Shown: positions 43,462 to 54,417, counted from the first letter of the stretch. The stretch: DNA of 64,000 bases from Sphaerisporangium krabiense (GCF_014200435.1 NZ_JACHBR010000001.1:4557501-4621500), one strand, 5' to 3'. The notes: a model not told the origin generated them from the sequence alone. Translations and numbers: made by a program.

Positions 43462-45237
43462 ATGAAGCGACTCACAGCGATCGCCGCCCTCGCGGTGGTC
43501 GCCACAGCCACCGCCTGCGGCACCACGGGGACCACCTCGTCGGGAGGCATCTACACGACGATCGACGGCGCGAAGCAGATCGACGCGAGCGCGCCGATCA
43601 ACCCGTTCAACCCGCAGGGCAGCACGTTCGTCGGCTACGACACGATGTCCCTGGGCTGGCCCAAGAACGACCTCATGAACCCCGACTTGTTCTACCCCGG
43701 CCTGGCCGGGAGCTGGTCGGCCACGCCCGACCAGGGCGAGGTCGTGATCCACCTGCGCCCGAACGCGCGCTGGTCGGACGGCAAGCCCGTGACCAGCAAG
43801 GACGTGCGCACCTCGATCGGCCTGGCCTATACCCAGGGCGGCAGCGCCTACACGGTGAACGCGGGCGCGGCCGGGGCCGCGGCCGACGTGGTGATCGTGG
43901 ACGACAAGACCGTCAAGATCACCCAGGGGGCCAACCGCAGCAACGCCTTCCTCAGGAACGTGCTCTCCACGGTGGTCGTGCCCGACCACGTGTACGGCGG
44001 GCTGCTGCCCGCGACCTTCTGGCGCACGCTCCAGGACGCCCGGGGCACGGGCCCGGCCGCGGACAAGGCCAAGACCGAGATCACCGGTCTGTCGCAGAAG
44101 GTCATCACCTTCTCGCCGCGCCAGGACGTCTCGGCGGGCCCCTTCGTGCTGGAGCGCGTGAACCCCGGCGCCGCGCTGCTGAAGCGCAACCCGTACTTCT
44201 ACGACGCCGCCAAGATCGTGCCCGACAAGGTGAAGGTGCTCAACTACACGGGCAACGAGCAGATCTGGAACTACCTGGTCTCCGGCAAGCTCGACAGCGC
44301 CCCCTTCACCGCCGTCCCCGCCGCCGTCATGGCGCGGATCAAGGCGACCGCGGGCAACGAGATCCGCAAGGGTTACTCCCCGGTGGCGGCGTCGATGGCG
44401 TTCAACCAGTCCCGCAAGCCGTACGACAACGCGCACGTGCGCCGCGCGCTGGCCTACCTGATCGACCGCGGCCAGGTGACCAGGGTGGCCTCGCCCGAGG
44501 CGGGCACGCCGTCCATCGCCACCACCGGCATCCACGGCAGCGCCGCCAAGGCGTGGCTCGGCCCGGGACTCGCCGGGCTGAACCCGTACAACGTGGACCC
44601 GGCCAAGGCGGACCAGGAGCTGAGGGCGGCCGGCATGGTCAAGCGCAAGGGCCAGTGGGGCTTCGCGGACGGCAAGCCGTGGCAGGTGCGCCTGACGGTG
44701 CCCGCCGAGTTCTCCGACTGGGTGGCCGCGGCCAAGTCGATCACCAGCCAGCTCAACGACCACGGCATCGACGCGAGCGTGACGACATCCGCCGACTACA
44801 CGCTCTACCTGGAGGAGCTGGCCTCGGGCAAGCTCGACGTCGGTTTCTGGCTGATGGCGCTCGGCCCGTCGCCGTACAACATCTACCAGCGCCTCTACGG
44901 CTCGGCCAACGGCTGGTCCCTGCTCGCGGGCCGGCTGACCCACTCGCCGCCCGGCAAGGACGGCAACTGGATGGGCGGCCCGGAGAAGATCGGCGGGGTG
45001 AACCCCGGCGAGCTGACCAACCGCCTGAACCTGGCGACCCCCGAGGAGCAGAAGAAGATCGTCGGCACGCTCGCGAGGCTGACGAACGAGCAGCTCCCCG
45101 TCATCCAGCTCTACGACTACGTCAACACCCAGTTCGTCAACACGTCCCGCTACACCGGCTGGCCTCCCCACGACAGCGAGGCGCTGCGCCTTCCCGCGGG
45201 CGTGTGGATGCAGCTCGGCATGATCGAGAAGAAGTAG
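43462..45237 (+). CDS. ABC transporter substrate-binding lipoprotein, family 5
   Basis: Product of 591 aa. A lipoprotein signal peptide ends in the lipobox TATAC (Cys 19), so it is anchored outside the membrane. The family 5 fold follows (VVIHLRPNARWSDGKPVTSK near residue 95; SAGPFVLERVNPGAALLKRN near 225; VRRALAYLIDRGQVTRV near 330), typical of peptide- or oligosaccharide-peptide-binding proteins. GGAG lies 8 bases before ATG 43462; the frame open from 43378 is not used. It leads an operon with permeases, two ATPases, a GNAT protein and murQ, which suggests that it captures cell-wall muropeptides rather than general peptides (inference). Confidence 0.9.
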   Translation: MKRLTAIAALAVVATATACGTTGTTSSGGIYTTIDGAKQIDASAPINPFNPQGSTFVGYDTMSLGWPKNDLMNPDLFYPGLAGSWSATPDQGEVVIHLRPNARWSDGKPVTSKDVRTSIGLAYTQGGSAYTVNAGAAGAAADVVIVDDKTVKITQGANRSNAFLRNVLSTVVVPDHVYGGLLPATFWRTLQDARGTGPAADKAKTEITGLSQKVITFSPRQDVSAGPFVLERVNPGAALLKRNPYFYDAAKIVPDKVKVLNYTGNEQIWNYLVSGKLDSAPFTAVPAAVMARIKATAGNEIRKGYSPVAASMAFNQSRKPYDNAHVRRALAYLIDRGQVTRVASPEAGTPSIATTGIHGSAAKAWLGPGLAGLNPYNVDPAKADQELRAAGMVKRKGQWGFADGKPWQVRLTVPAEFSDWVAAAKSITSQLNDHGIDASVTTSADYTLYLEELASGKLDVGFWLMALGPSPYNIYQRLYGSANGWSLLAGRLTHSPPGKDGNWMGGPEKIGGVNPGELTNRLNLATPEEQKKIVGTLARLTNEQLPVIQLYDYVNTQFVNTSRYTGWPPHDSEALRLPAGVWMQLGMIEKK

Positions 45238-45240
45238 CCC

Positions 45241-46320
45241 ATGAAGCTTTCCGCGACCCGCGACGGCACCCGGGACGACCCGGCGGAGCCGCAGGCCGCC
45301 CCGGTGGCGAAGAAGGGCCATCCGGTCAGGCGCCGGCTCGCCGGCCACCTGGTCAGGGGGCTCGTCATGATCTGGGTGGTCACCACGATCAGCTTCGTGA
45401 TCATCCGCAACATCCCCGGCGACCCCGTCCGGGGACAGTACGAGGCGCTGATCGAGCGGGGCATGTCCCCCGAGCAGGCCGAGCGCGCCACCGCCGTGCT
45501 GTACGGCTTCCTGCCCACCGGCACGCTGTGGGAGCAGTACGTCGGCTACATGAAGGCGCTGCTCCACCTGGACCTCGGCCAGTCGCTCAGCACGCCCGGC
45601 ACCGAGGTGACCACGCTGCTCGGCTCCGCCGCCTCGTGGACGATCCTGCCCGTGCTCGGCGGCACGCTGCTCAGCTTCCTGCTGGGGGTGACCCTCGGCG
45701 TCTACGCGGGCATCAAGCGCGCGGGCAAGCTCGGCGACCTGCTGACCATCTCCGGCTCGCTGCTGCACGGCGTGCCGCAGTACGTGCTGGGCCTGCTGAT
45801 GCTGGCCATCTTCACGACGCTGTGGCCGATCCTGCCCGCGGGCGGCCCGGTCGACGTCGAGTTCCCGCCGGGCCTGAACGGCCCCTACCTGGCCTCGCTG
45901 GTCCAGCACGCCACCCTGCCCGTGCTGACGTACGCGCTGGCCAGCTACGGCGGCTGGGTGCTGGCGATGAAGTCCAGCGTGGCCACCGTGCTCGGCGACG
46001 ACTTCATCCTGGCCGCCGAGCTGCGCGGACTGTCGCGGTGGGTGCTGTTCCGGTACGTCGCCCGCAACGCGATCCTGCCGCTGTTCACGATCCTGGCCCT
46101 GTCGCTCGGCATGCTGTTCGGCGGCGCGATCTTCATCGAGCGCATCTTCAACTACCCGGGTCTCGGCCTGCTGCTGGTCGACAGCATCGGCGCCCGCGAC
46201 TACGCGCTCATGGGCGGCGCCTTCCTGGTGACCACCATCGCGGTCGTCATCGCCAACATCGCGGCCGACCTGCTGTACACCGTGATCGACCCCCGGGTAC
46301 GGACGGGAGGCGCGGCATGA
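45241..46320 (+). CDS. ABC transporter permease (DppB/OppB type)
   Basis: Product of 359 aa. A cytoplasmic N-terminus of about 35 residues precedes six membrane helices. The permease signature EAA loop is seen in AAELRGLSRWVLFRYVARNA near residue 258, and the FSFGYPGLG-like end motif as IFNYPGLGLLLVDSIGARDY near 300. The gene starts 3 bases after the binding-protein stop, and its stop overlaps the next ATG, so expression is coupled. It forms the channel with the following permease. Confidence 0.93.
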   Translation: MKLSATRDGTRDDPAEPQAAPVAKKGHPVRRRLAGHLVRGLVMIWVVTTISFVIIRNIPGDPVRGQYEALIERGMSPEQAERATAVLYGFLPTGTLWEQYVGYMKALLHLDLGQSLSTPGTEVTTLLGSAASWTILPVLGGTLLSFLLGVTLGVYAGIKRAGKLGDLLTISGSLLHGVPQYVLGLLMLAIFTTLWPILPAGGPVDVEFPPGLNGPYLASLVQHATLPVLTYALASYGGWVLAMKSSVATVLGDDFILAAELRGLSRWVLFRYVARNAILPLFTILALSLGMLFGGAIFIERIFNYPGLGLLLVDSIGARDYALMGGAFLVTTIAVVIANIAADLLYTVIDPRVRTGGAA

Positions 46321-47234
46321 CCGTGACGGCGATACTCCCCGACGGCCAGGGCGGCGGGAGCGCCCGCGCCACGCTGCGCCGCAACTTCTGGCGGGGCGTG
46401 GCCCGCGTGCTGCGCCGCAAGCCGAGCCGGATCGCCGGGGTGGTGATCATCGCGCTGTTCGCGCTGATGGCCCTGGTGGGGCCCCTGCTGTACCCGGCCC
46501 ACCTGCCGCGCGACGACGACGCCCTGTACGCGCCGCCGAGCCTGGCCCACCCGTTCGGCACCGACTTCGAGGGCACCGACGTGCTCGCGCTGGTCGTCAC
46601 CGGCTCCCGGTACGTCATCCTCACCGGCCTCGCCACGGCGCTGATCACGGTCGCGGTCGGCACGGCGCTCGGCCTGCTCGCCGGGTTCCACCGGGGCCGC
46701 TGGGACACGGTGCTGATGCGCGTCACCGACCTGCAGCTCACCATCCCCGGCCTGCCGCTGCTGCTCGTGCTGTCCACGGTGTGGAAGTTCGAGGGCCCGC
46801 TGGAGATGGGCCTCGTGCTCGGGCTGCTCGGCTGGGGCGGCATCGCGCGGGCGGTGCGCTCGCAGACGCTCTCCCTGCGCGAGCGCGGCTTCATCGAGGC
46901 CGCGCGGGGGCTCGGCCTGTCCACCCCGCACGTCATCGTGCGCGAGCTGCTGCCCGGCATGGCGCCGTACATCGCGATGAACATGCTCATCGCCGTGACC
47001 GGCGCCATCTACGCCCAGGTCGGCCTGTTCTTCCTCGGCGTCCTGCCGTTCGACTCCAACAACTGGGGCGTGATGCTCAACCTCGCCGTCTTCGGCGGCG
47101 GCGCCCTGACCAGCGCGGCGGCGCTGCCGTACCTGCTGGCGCCGCTGCTGGCCATCCTGCTGCTGACGCTCGGCATCGTGCTCGTCGTCGACGCGATGGA
47201 CGAGATCTTCAACCCACGGCTGCGTGAGGAGTGA
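46317..47234 (+). CDS. ABC transporter permease (DppC/OppC type)
   Basis: Product of 305 aa. It has the DppC-type N-terminal region (RVLRRKPSRIAGVVIIALFAL at about 23-43), the soluble loop with HPFGTDFEGTDVLALVV, and six helices. The coupling EAA loop is EAARGLGLSTPHVIVRELLPG near residue 200. ATG 46317 overlaps the stop of the first permease gene (ATGA), and the gene runs into the ATPase gene by 4 bases. Confidence 0.93.
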   Translation: MTVTAILPDGQGGGSARATLRRNFWRGVARVLRRKPSRIAGVVIIALFALMALVGPLLYPAHLPRDDDALYAPPSLAHPFGTDFEGTDVLALVVTGSRYVILTGLATALITVAVGTALGLLAGFHRGRWDTVLMRVTDLQLTIPGLPLLLVLSTVWKFEGPLEMGLVLGLLGWGGIARAVRSQTLSLRERGFIEAARGLGLSTPHVIVRELLPGMAPYIAMNMLIAVTGAIYAQVGLFFLGVLPFDSNNWGVMLNLAVFGGGALTSAAALPYLLAPLLAILLLTLGIVLVVDAMDEIFNPRLREE

Positions 47235-48321
47235 CCCGGGTGACCATGAACGCCACGCGGCTGCTGAGGCGCTCCCGCGCCGAGTCGGCCTCCAGCGGTT
47301 CCCCGGGCGGCACCGCCGGGGCCCACCGTCCCGACCCCGGCCCCCCGCCGGGCGTGCGGGTGCGCGACCTCACCGTCGTCTACAAGACCCCGCTCGGCGA
47401 GCTGCCCGCCGTCGGCGGCGTCTCGCTCACCATCGCCCCCGGCACGATCACCGGCATCGTCGGCGAGTCCGGCTCCGGCAAGTCCACGCTGGCGCTGTCG
47501 CTGCTGAACGCCGTCCAGCCGCCCGGCCGCATCGCCGGGGGCAGTGTCGAGGTGGACGGCCTCGGCGACGTGCTCCGGCTGGCCGGCGACGAGCTGCGCC
47601 ACGCCCGCGGCCGGCGCCTGGGGTACGTCTTCCAGGCCGCGCAGAACTCGCTGAACCCGCTCAAGACGGTCGGCAAGCAGGTGCTCGATCTCGGCCGCTC
47701 CCACGGCGTGGACGACCTGCCCGCGCTGGTCAGGGACGCCAGGGGGCTGCTGGAGCGCATGGGCCTGGACGGCGCCCGCGTGCTGGACTCCCACCAGCAC
47801 GAGCTGTCGGGCGGCATGCGCCAGCGGGTCGGCATCATGCTCGCGCTGGTGCTGAACGCCCGCCTGGCGATCCTGGACGAGCCGACCACGGCGCTGGACA
47901 TGATCACCCAGGCCACGATCCTGCGCATCGTCCGCGAGGTGCACAAGGAGCGCGGGCTCACCACGCTGATGATCACCCACGACATCGGCGTGGCCGCGGA
48001 GGTCACCGACCGGCTCGCCGTGATGTACGGCGGCCGCGTGGTCGAGCACGGCCCCACCATGGACGTCCTCGGCGCCCCCGCCCACCCGTACACCCAGGGC
48101 CTGATCAGGGCCATCCCGCGCCTGTCCGGCGACCCCGCGCAGGCGAGGGCCCTGCCGGGGCGCCCGCCGACGCTCGGCACGCTGCCCGCGCGCGGGTGCG
48201 TGTTCCGGGAGCGCTGCCCGCTGCGCATGGAGATCTGCGAGACCACCGAGCCGCCGCGGGTGGCCGTGGAGGAGAAGACCGTCGCCTGCCACGCCGTGGC
48301 GGCGGGACGGGAGGAGCGCGC

Positions 48322-48325
<4 letters not shown>
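47231..48325 (+). CDS. ABC transporter ATP-binding protein (DppD type)
   Basis: Product of 364 aa. Walker A GESGSGKST lies near residue 77, the ABC signature LSGGMRQRVGIMLAL near residue 193, Walker B LAILDEPTTALD near 213 and the switch His in MITHDIG near 245. The C-terminal oligopeptide domain has CVFRERCPLRMEIC near 320, a Cys motif known to hold an Fe-S centre in some homologues. The first 38 residues are a variable extension; GTG 47231 or ATG 47246 are both possible starts. It works with the next ATPase to power import. Confidence 0.93.
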
Positions 48326-49337
<1,012 letters not shown>

Positions 49338-49341
<4 letters not shown>

Positions 49342-50237
49342 GGAGCCCGGATCTCATGACCGGCGTCCGGGTCGCCACGCCCACGGAGCTGCCCGCGGTC
49401 GGCGAGCTGGCGCGCGAGTCGCTGCACCTGGACGCGGCCGAGGCCTCCGCCCTGGTGGCCCGGCTGTCGGCCCCTCCGGCGGGCCGCGCCTGGACGGCCC
49501 TGGTGACGCCCGGCCTCGACGGGGCGGTGTTCGCCTCGACGTCCCCGGTGCGGGGCCATGGGCACATCGACCTGCTCGCCGTGCGCCCGGCCGCGCGGGG
49601 CCGGGGCCTCGGCAGGGCGCTGGTCGTGGCCGCCGAGGGCTGGCTGCGGGAGCACGGCGTCCAGGAGGTGAGCCTCGCGGGGAACCCGCCCTGCTACGCC
49701 TGGCCCGGCATCGACGTCCGCTACACCCCCGCGGTCCTGCTGGCCGAGAGCCTGGGGTACGAGCGTCGTCACACCGCCTGGAACATGTCCGTCGGCCTGG
49801 AGCCGTCCGGGCGGCCCTGGGGGCAGGCGGGGGACGGGGACCTCGCCCGCCTGGCCGCGGCGGACGTGACCCTGCACGCGGCGCCCTCGGGCGACCGCGG
49901 CGAGGTGGCCGCGTTCGTGCGGGCGCACTGGAACGACGCCTGGGCGTGGGAGGCCGAGCAGGCCGCCGGCTGCCACTACGCCGTCAGGGACGGCGAGATC
50001 CTGGGATTCGCCGCCTGGGGCACCCGGCCGGCGTGGTTCGGCCCGATGGGGACGGCCGAGGCCGCGCGCGGGCTCGGCGTCGGCAGGGTCCTGCTGCGGC
50101 GCTGCCTGGACGAGCTGGCCAAGGCGGGGCACGCCTCCGCCCAGATCGCCTGGGTGGGTCCGATCGGCTTCTACGCCAAGGCCGTCGGAGCCCGGGTGGA
50201 ACGCGCATTCTGGCTCTACGGCCGCTCGCTCGCCTGA
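49338..50237 (+). CDS. Tandem GNAT-family N-acetyltransferase
   Basis: Product of 299 aa with two GNAT folds. The first (about 8-155) carries the acetyl-CoA motif VRPAARGRGLGRALV near residue 83. The second (about 165-295) has a match in EAARGLGVGRVLLRRCLDEL near residue 245 with the start of the motif altered. The gene overlaps the ATPase stop and lies 43 bases before murQ. GNAT proteins next to murQ are found in other bacteria and may acetylate or de-mask amino sugars during recycling, but no reaction is proven. GTG 49338 has GAGGAGG 4 bases upstream; ATG 49356 is the alternative. Confidence 0.85.
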
Positions 50238-50280
50238 GGCCGGCCCGACCCTTTCGCCCACTTCCTTGGAATGAGGACGC

Positions 50281-51186
50281 ATGACCCGACCACTCCTGGC
50301 GACCACGGAACAGAGCGACCCGCGGTACCGGCGGATCGACCGCCTGCCGACCGAGGAGATCGCCCGGTTGATGAACGCCGCGGACTCCACCGTGCCCGCC
50401 GCGGTCGCCGAGGCCGTCCCCGCGATCGCCGCCGCGATCGAGGACATCGCCGCGCGCATGCGGCAGGGCGGCCGGCTGCTGTACGTCGGCGCGGGCACCA
50501 GCGGGCGCCTCGCGGTGCTGGACGCCTCCGAGTGCCCGCCGACGTTCGGCACCGATCCCGAGGTCGTGCGCGGCATCATCGCCGGGGGCGCCGAGGCGCT
50601 GGTCCGCTCGGTGGAGGGCGCGGAGGACGACGGCGAGGCGGGCGCCGCGGCCATCCGCGAGGCCGGGGCCGGGCCGCTGGACTCGGTGGTGGGCCTGTCG
50701 GCGAGCGGCCGGGCGCCGTTCGTGCTGGCGGCCGTGGCGCAGGCCCGCCGGCTGGGCGCGCTGACCGTGGGGCTGTCCTGCAACCGGGGCGTGCCGCTGT
50801 CGGAGGCCGCCGAGCACGCGGTCGAGGTGGTCGTCGGTCCCGAGGTGGTCGCGGGCTCGACCCGGTTGAAGGCGGGCACGGCGCAGAAGCTCGTGCTGAA
50901 CATGATCTCGACGATCTCGATGATCAAGTGCGGGCGCACGTTCGGCAACTACATGGTCGAGGTGTCGGCGAGCAACTCCAAGCTCGTCGACCGGGCGGCG
51001 CGCATCGTGGGGGAGATCGCCGGGACCGACGTGGCCACGGCCCGCGGCGTGCTGGCGGCCGCCGGGCACGAGGTGAAGACCGCCGTCGTCATGATCGCCC
51101 GCGACCTGGACGCCGACGCGGCGCGCCTGCTCCTGGCCGCCTACGACGGCCGGTTGGACACGGTCCTGGACGCGCGGGTCCCGTAG
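50281..51186 (+). CDS. murQ: N-acetylmuramic acid 6-phosphate etherase MurQ
   Basis: Product of 301 aa, the normal length. The SIS domain shows YVGAGTSGRLAVLDASECPP near residues 67-86, with E84 at the place of the first catalytic Glu, and a second Glu in SVEGAEDD near residue 115. It cleaves the D-lactyl ether of MurNAc-6-phosphate to GlcNAc-6-phosphate, the key step of muropeptide recycling. ATG 50281 has a weak GGAATGAGG leader. A MurNAc kinase is not visible in the window, so the phosphate must be added by an enzyme encoded elsewhere or by a PTS. Confidence 0.96.
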   Translation: MTRPLLATTEQSDPRYRRIDRLPTEEIARLMNAADSTVPAAVAEAVPAIAAAIEDIAARMRQGGRLLYVGAGTSGRLAVLDASECPPTFGTDPEVVRGIIAGGAEALVRSVEGAEDDGEAGAAAIREAGAGPLDSVVGLSASGRAPFVLAAVAQARRLGALTVGLSCNRGVPLSEAAEHAVEVVVGPEVVAGSTRLKAGTAQKLVLNMISTISMIKCGRTFGNYMVEVSASNSKLVDRAARIVGEIAGTDVATARGVLAAAGHEVKTAVVMIARDLDADAARLLLAAYDGRLDTVLDARVP

Positions 51187-51327
51187 CGCCCACGATGTGA
51201 TCCGCGTCACAGCGCGCTCCTGCGGGCTGGTTCGGGTGAAATGCGGGCTAAATGGGCATATTTCGGGATGTCAGCGGGTGGCGACCCGCGGTGCGCCCGC
51301 GGTCGCCCGCAGCGGACGGGGGAGAAC

Positions 51328-51693
51328 ATGTCATCACCTGTACGTGTGCGCCGCGTATACGAAGACCCGGCCGCCGAGGACGGAGATCGCGTCCTGGTGG
51401 ACCGTCTGTGGCCACGGGGCCTGTCCAAGGAGGAGGCCCACGTGGACGAGTGGCTCAAGGACGTGGCCCCCTCGGCGGAGCTGCGGGCCTGGTACGGCCA
51501 CGACCCGGCCCGGTATCAGGAGTTCAGGAAGCGCTACCTCGCCGAGCTGCGGGACTCGCGGCATCGGGACGCCATGGAGCGGCTGCGGACGATCCTCCAC
51601 GACAAGGCCCCGGTGACGCTCCTCACCGCGACCAAGGACGTGAAGATCAGCAACGCCGCCGTCCTCGCCGACCTCCTCAACGAGTCGGGCTGA
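51328..51693 (+). CDS. DUF488 family protein
   Basis: Product of 121 aa, typical of the short DUF488 group: RVYEDPAAEDGDRVLVDRLW then PRGLSKEEAHVDEWLKDVAP, and the later WYGHDPARYQEF and VTLLTATKD. Members are cytoplasmic and of unknown function, and some carry a conserved Cys, which is absent here. ATG 51328 has GGGGAG 5 bases upstream. The gene stands alone between murQ and the hydrolase gene, with a 141-base leader in which I see no regulatory site. Confidence 0.88.
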   Translation: MSSPVRVRRVYEDPAAEDGDRVLVDRLWPRGLSKEEAHVDEWLKDVAPSAELRAWYGHDPARYQEFRKRYLAELRDSRHRDAMERLRTILHDKAPVTLLTATKDVKISNAAVLADLLNESG

Positions 51694-51806
51694 CCCGGCT
51701 CCGGCCTGGACGGCTCCCGGTGTCCCGCGCGCTCGCGGCACGACGCGCCGCGCGACCGCGTGTGACTCCCGGCGAGACGGCATGCGGGGGAGTAGGTTCT
51801 CTCACC

Positions 51807-52703
51807 ATGGCCCCGAGGTCGCCGTTGATCGCACGGCCCGCGTCCGGCCCGGCGCGGCCCGCGCGCCGCGCGGCCGTGACGCTGCTGTCCCTGCTGTCGT
51901 TGCCGTCCCTGATGGGCGCGTCGGGCGTGGCGCTGGACGTGCTGACCACCTCCGGCGCGCCGGGCACGGCCGTCGCCCGCGCGGCGGCGCACCGGGCCGG
52001 GACGGAGCGCGTGAGCTCCGTCCTCGGCCTCGGCGACTCGGTGCCCGCGGGGTCGGGGTGCGACTGCGACGGCTTCGTCGCCCTGGTCGGGCAGGGCCTG
52101 GCCCGGAGCCAGGGCACGCGGGTGCGCGACGCCAACCTCGCCGTCCCGGGCCTGACCAGCGAGGGTCTGCTGGACCTGCTCGACGACGACACCGTGCGGA
52201 CCGCGGTCGCGGACGCCGACCTGACGATCATCACGATCGGAGCGAACGACTTCGACCCCGCCCTCGCCGAGGAGGAGGCGTGCGGCCCGCGCCTGGCCTG
52301 CCACCAGGACGCCCTGGCCCGGCTGCGCACCGGCGTGGACGCCGTCCTGGCCAAGGTGCGCGCGCTGCGCGGCCCCGGCGGGCGCGTCGTCCTCACCGGC
52401 TACTGGAACGTCTTCCTGGACGGCGCCGCCGGCCGCGCCCGGGGGCCGGCGTACGTGGCGGGGAGCGACCGGCTCACCGTGGCCGTGAACGGGGCGCTCG
52501 CCGCGTCGGCCGCCGCCGCGGGGGCCCTGTACGCCGACCTCTACACGGCCTTCAAGGGGCCGGACGGCGGGCGTGACGTCACCGGGCTGCTCGCCGACGA
52601 CGGCGACCATCCCGCCGCCTCGGGGCACGCGCTCATCGCCGAGACCGTGCTAGCCGTCCTCGCGGACGCGGACGCGGACGCGGACGCCGCGCCGCAGCGC
52701 TGA
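51807..52703 (+). CDS. Secreted SGNH/GDSL hydrolase
   Basis: Product of 298 aa. A long signal region (RRAAVTLLSLLSLPSLMGAS at about 21-40) suggests export or membrane anchoring. The SGNH blocks are LGLGDSVPAGSG near residue 73 (nucleophile Ser), IGANDFD near 145 and DGDHPAASGH near 270 (catalytic Asp-His). GDSL enzymes act on esters of lipids or polysaccharides; the substrate is unknown. ATG 51807 is preceded by a GGGGGAGTAGG leader 13 bases away, so the start is only moderately certain. The C-terminus is an ADADADAD run encoded by a short GCGGAC repeat. Confidence 0.87.
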   Translation: MAPRSPLIARPASGPARPARRAAVTLLSLLSLPSLMGASGVALDVLTTSGAPGTAVARAAAHRAGTERVSSVLGLGDSVPAGSGCDCDGFVALVGQGLARSQGTRVRDANLAVPGLTSEGLLDLLDDDTVRTAVADADLTIITIGANDFDPALAEEEACGPRLACHQDALARLRTGVDAVLAKVRALRGPGGRVVLTGYWNVFLDGAAGRARGPAYVAGSDRLTVAVNGALAASAAAAGALYADLYTAFKGPDGGRDVTGLLADDGDHPAASGHALIAETVLAVLADADADADAAPQR

Positions 52704-52806
52704 GCTCGTCACATGCGTTTTTCCGGGCATGTCCGGGTATCGTCAGGTTGACCCCCGGGAGCCCGGCCGCGCGAGCGGCGCGTGTTCGTTGGCCAAGGGG
52801 GACAGC

Positions 52807-53220
52807 ATGATGGAGCGCACATTCGCCGTGGCCGCGCTGCTCGTCTTCGCCGCCTCGGCGCCCGTCGTGGTCCCGGGGAGCGCGGCGGCGCACGCGATCG
52901 TCACCGGGGGCGGCGGCGGGGGAGGCGGAGGAGCGGGGCCGGCCGCCAGGACGGAGGTGTCCGCCGCCCAGTACAGGATCCTGCTGCGCCAGTGCCGCTA
53001 CGCCGACACCCGCAGGGCGCGCCGGCAGTGCCGCCAGGCGGTGAAGACCCGGTACCGCGTCGGCGCGTGGAACCCCCGCCTGGACTGCCGGACGTACTCC
53101 GGCATCACCGTCTGCGGCCGGCTCAAGCTGAACAAGCGCGAGCGCCGCTGCGTCGCGTACCTGGTCAAGGCCGGGCTCACCCGCCGCCGCGCCGAGGTGG
53201 AGTGCTACGCCTTCGTGTGA
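52807..53220 (+). CDS. Small secreted basic Cys-rich protein
   Basis: Product of 137 aa. A signal peptide (about residues 1-28, ending SAAA) is followed by a run of nine Gly and then a strongly basic domain with six Cys (for example QCRYADTRRARRQC and CRTYSGITVC), probably three disulfide bonds outside the cell. I recognise no family. ATG 52807 follows AAGGGGGACAGC with a good ribosome site; ATG 52810 follows at once. It is convergent with the alcohol dehydrogenase gene, with 15 bases between. Confidence 0.75.
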   Translation: MMERTFAVAALLVFAASAPVVVPGSAAAHAIVTGGGGGGGGGAGPAARTEVSAAQYRILLRQCRYADTRRARRQCRQAVKTRYRVGAWNPRLDCRTYSGITVCGRLKLNKRERRCVAYLVKAGLTRRRAEVECYAFV

Positions 53221-53235
53221 CGACGCCCCCGGACG

Positions 53236-54417
53236 TCAGGGCGACAGCAGCACCTTGATCGCGCCGTCCCGCTTCTTCTGGAAGATCTCGTAGCCGTGCG
53301 GCGCCTGGTCAAGGGGAAGGCGGTGCGTGGCCAGGTCCAGCACGCCGAGCGGGTCGGCCTCGTCGCTCACCAGGGGCAGCAGGTCGTCGATCCACCGCTT
53401 GACGTGCGCCTGGCCCATGCGCAGGGTGACGCCCTTGTCGAACATCCGCATCATGGGCAGCGGGTCCGCCATGCCGGCGTACACGCCGACCACCGAGACG
53501 GTGCCGCCGCGGCGCACGGCGTCGATGGCCTGGTTCAGCGCGGCCAGCCGGTCCACGCCCGCGTTCCTCATGAGCGGGGCCGCCAGCGCGTCCGGCAGGA
53601 GCCCGGTCGTCGCGTGCGCGAGCTTCGCCATGGGGGAGCCGTGCGCCTCCATGCCGACCGCGTCGATCACCGAGTCGGCGCCGCGTCCGCCGGTGAGTTC
53701 GCGGACGGCCTCCGCCGGGTCCCGCACGTCGCGGGCGTCGATCACCTCGACGCCGTGGCGGCGGGCCATCTCCAGGCGCGCGCCGACGCCGTCCACCCCG
53801 ATCACCCGGTGGCCGAGGTGCCGGGCCACGCGGCAGGCCATCTGCCCGATCGGGCCCAGTCCGAAGACGGCGACGGAGCCGGCTCTGGGCACGTCCGCGT
53901 ACGCGACCGCCTGCCAGGCGGTGGGCAGCACGTCGGACAGGTAGACGAACCGCTCGTCCGGGGGCCCCGCCGGGACCTTGATCGGGCCGAAGTGCGCCTG
54001 GGGCACCCGCAGGTACTCCGCCTGGCCGCCGGGCACGTGGCCGTACAGCTTGGTGTAGCCGAACAGGGCCGCCCCGGTGCCGTGCTCGCGCACCTGCGTG
54101 GTCTCGCACTGGGCGAACAGCTTCAGCCCGCACATGTGGCAGTCGCCGCAGGCGATGTTGAACGGGACCACCACCCGGTCGCCGGGCGCGATGTGGGTCA
54201 CCTCGGAGCCGACCTCCTGGACGATGCCCATGGGCTCGTGGCCGAGCACGTCGCCCTGCTGCAGGAACGGCCCCATCACCTCGTACAGGTGCAGGTCCGA
54301 GCCGCAGACGCCGGTGGAGGTGATCTTGATGATGGCGTCGGTGGGCTCCTTGATGACCGGGTCGGGGACCTCCTCGACCCGGATGTCGCGCTTGCCGTGC
54401 CAGGTAACCGCCTTCAT
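53236..54417 (-). CDS. Zinc-dependent alcohol dehydrogenase family protein
   Basis: Product of 393 aa of the medium-chain dehydrogenase family. The catalytic zinc ligands are seen in TGVCGSDLHLYE (C38) and GHEPMG (H61). The loop that in many members holds the structural zinc has only CGDCHMCGL and a later C, as in glutathione-independent formaldehyde dehydrogenase relatives. The NAD-binding motif is FGLGPIGQMA near 188. The substrate is unknown. ATG 54417 is preceded by GAAGAGGAG. The divergent neighbour is a hemerythrin-like gene, and the shared 198-base region has no obvious operator. Confidence 0.9.
   Translation of the reverse strand: MKAVTWHGKRDIRVEEVPDPVIKEPTDAIIKITSTGVCGSDLHLYEVMGPFLQQGDVLGHEPMGIVQEVGSEVTHIAPGDRVVVPFNIACGDCHMCGLKLFAQCETTQVREHGTGAALFGYTKLYGHVPGGQAEYLRVPQAHFGPIKVPAGPPDERFVYLSDVLPTAWQAVAYADVPRAGSVAVFGLGPIGQMACRVARHLGHRVIGVDGVGARLEMARRHGVEVIDARDVRDPAEAVRELTGGRGADSVIDAVGMEAHGSPMAKLAHATTGLLPDALAAPLMRNAGVDRLAALNQAIDAVRRGGTVSVVGVYAGMADPLPMMRMFDKGVTLRMGQAHVKRWIDDLLPLVSDEADPLGVLDLATHRLPLDQAPHGYEIFQKKRDGAIKVLLSP

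Noticed and set aside
43381-45909. A long minus-strand open frame opposite the ABC operon
   Set aside because: The plus strand carries a clear lipoprotein and permease with motifs; the minus product has none.
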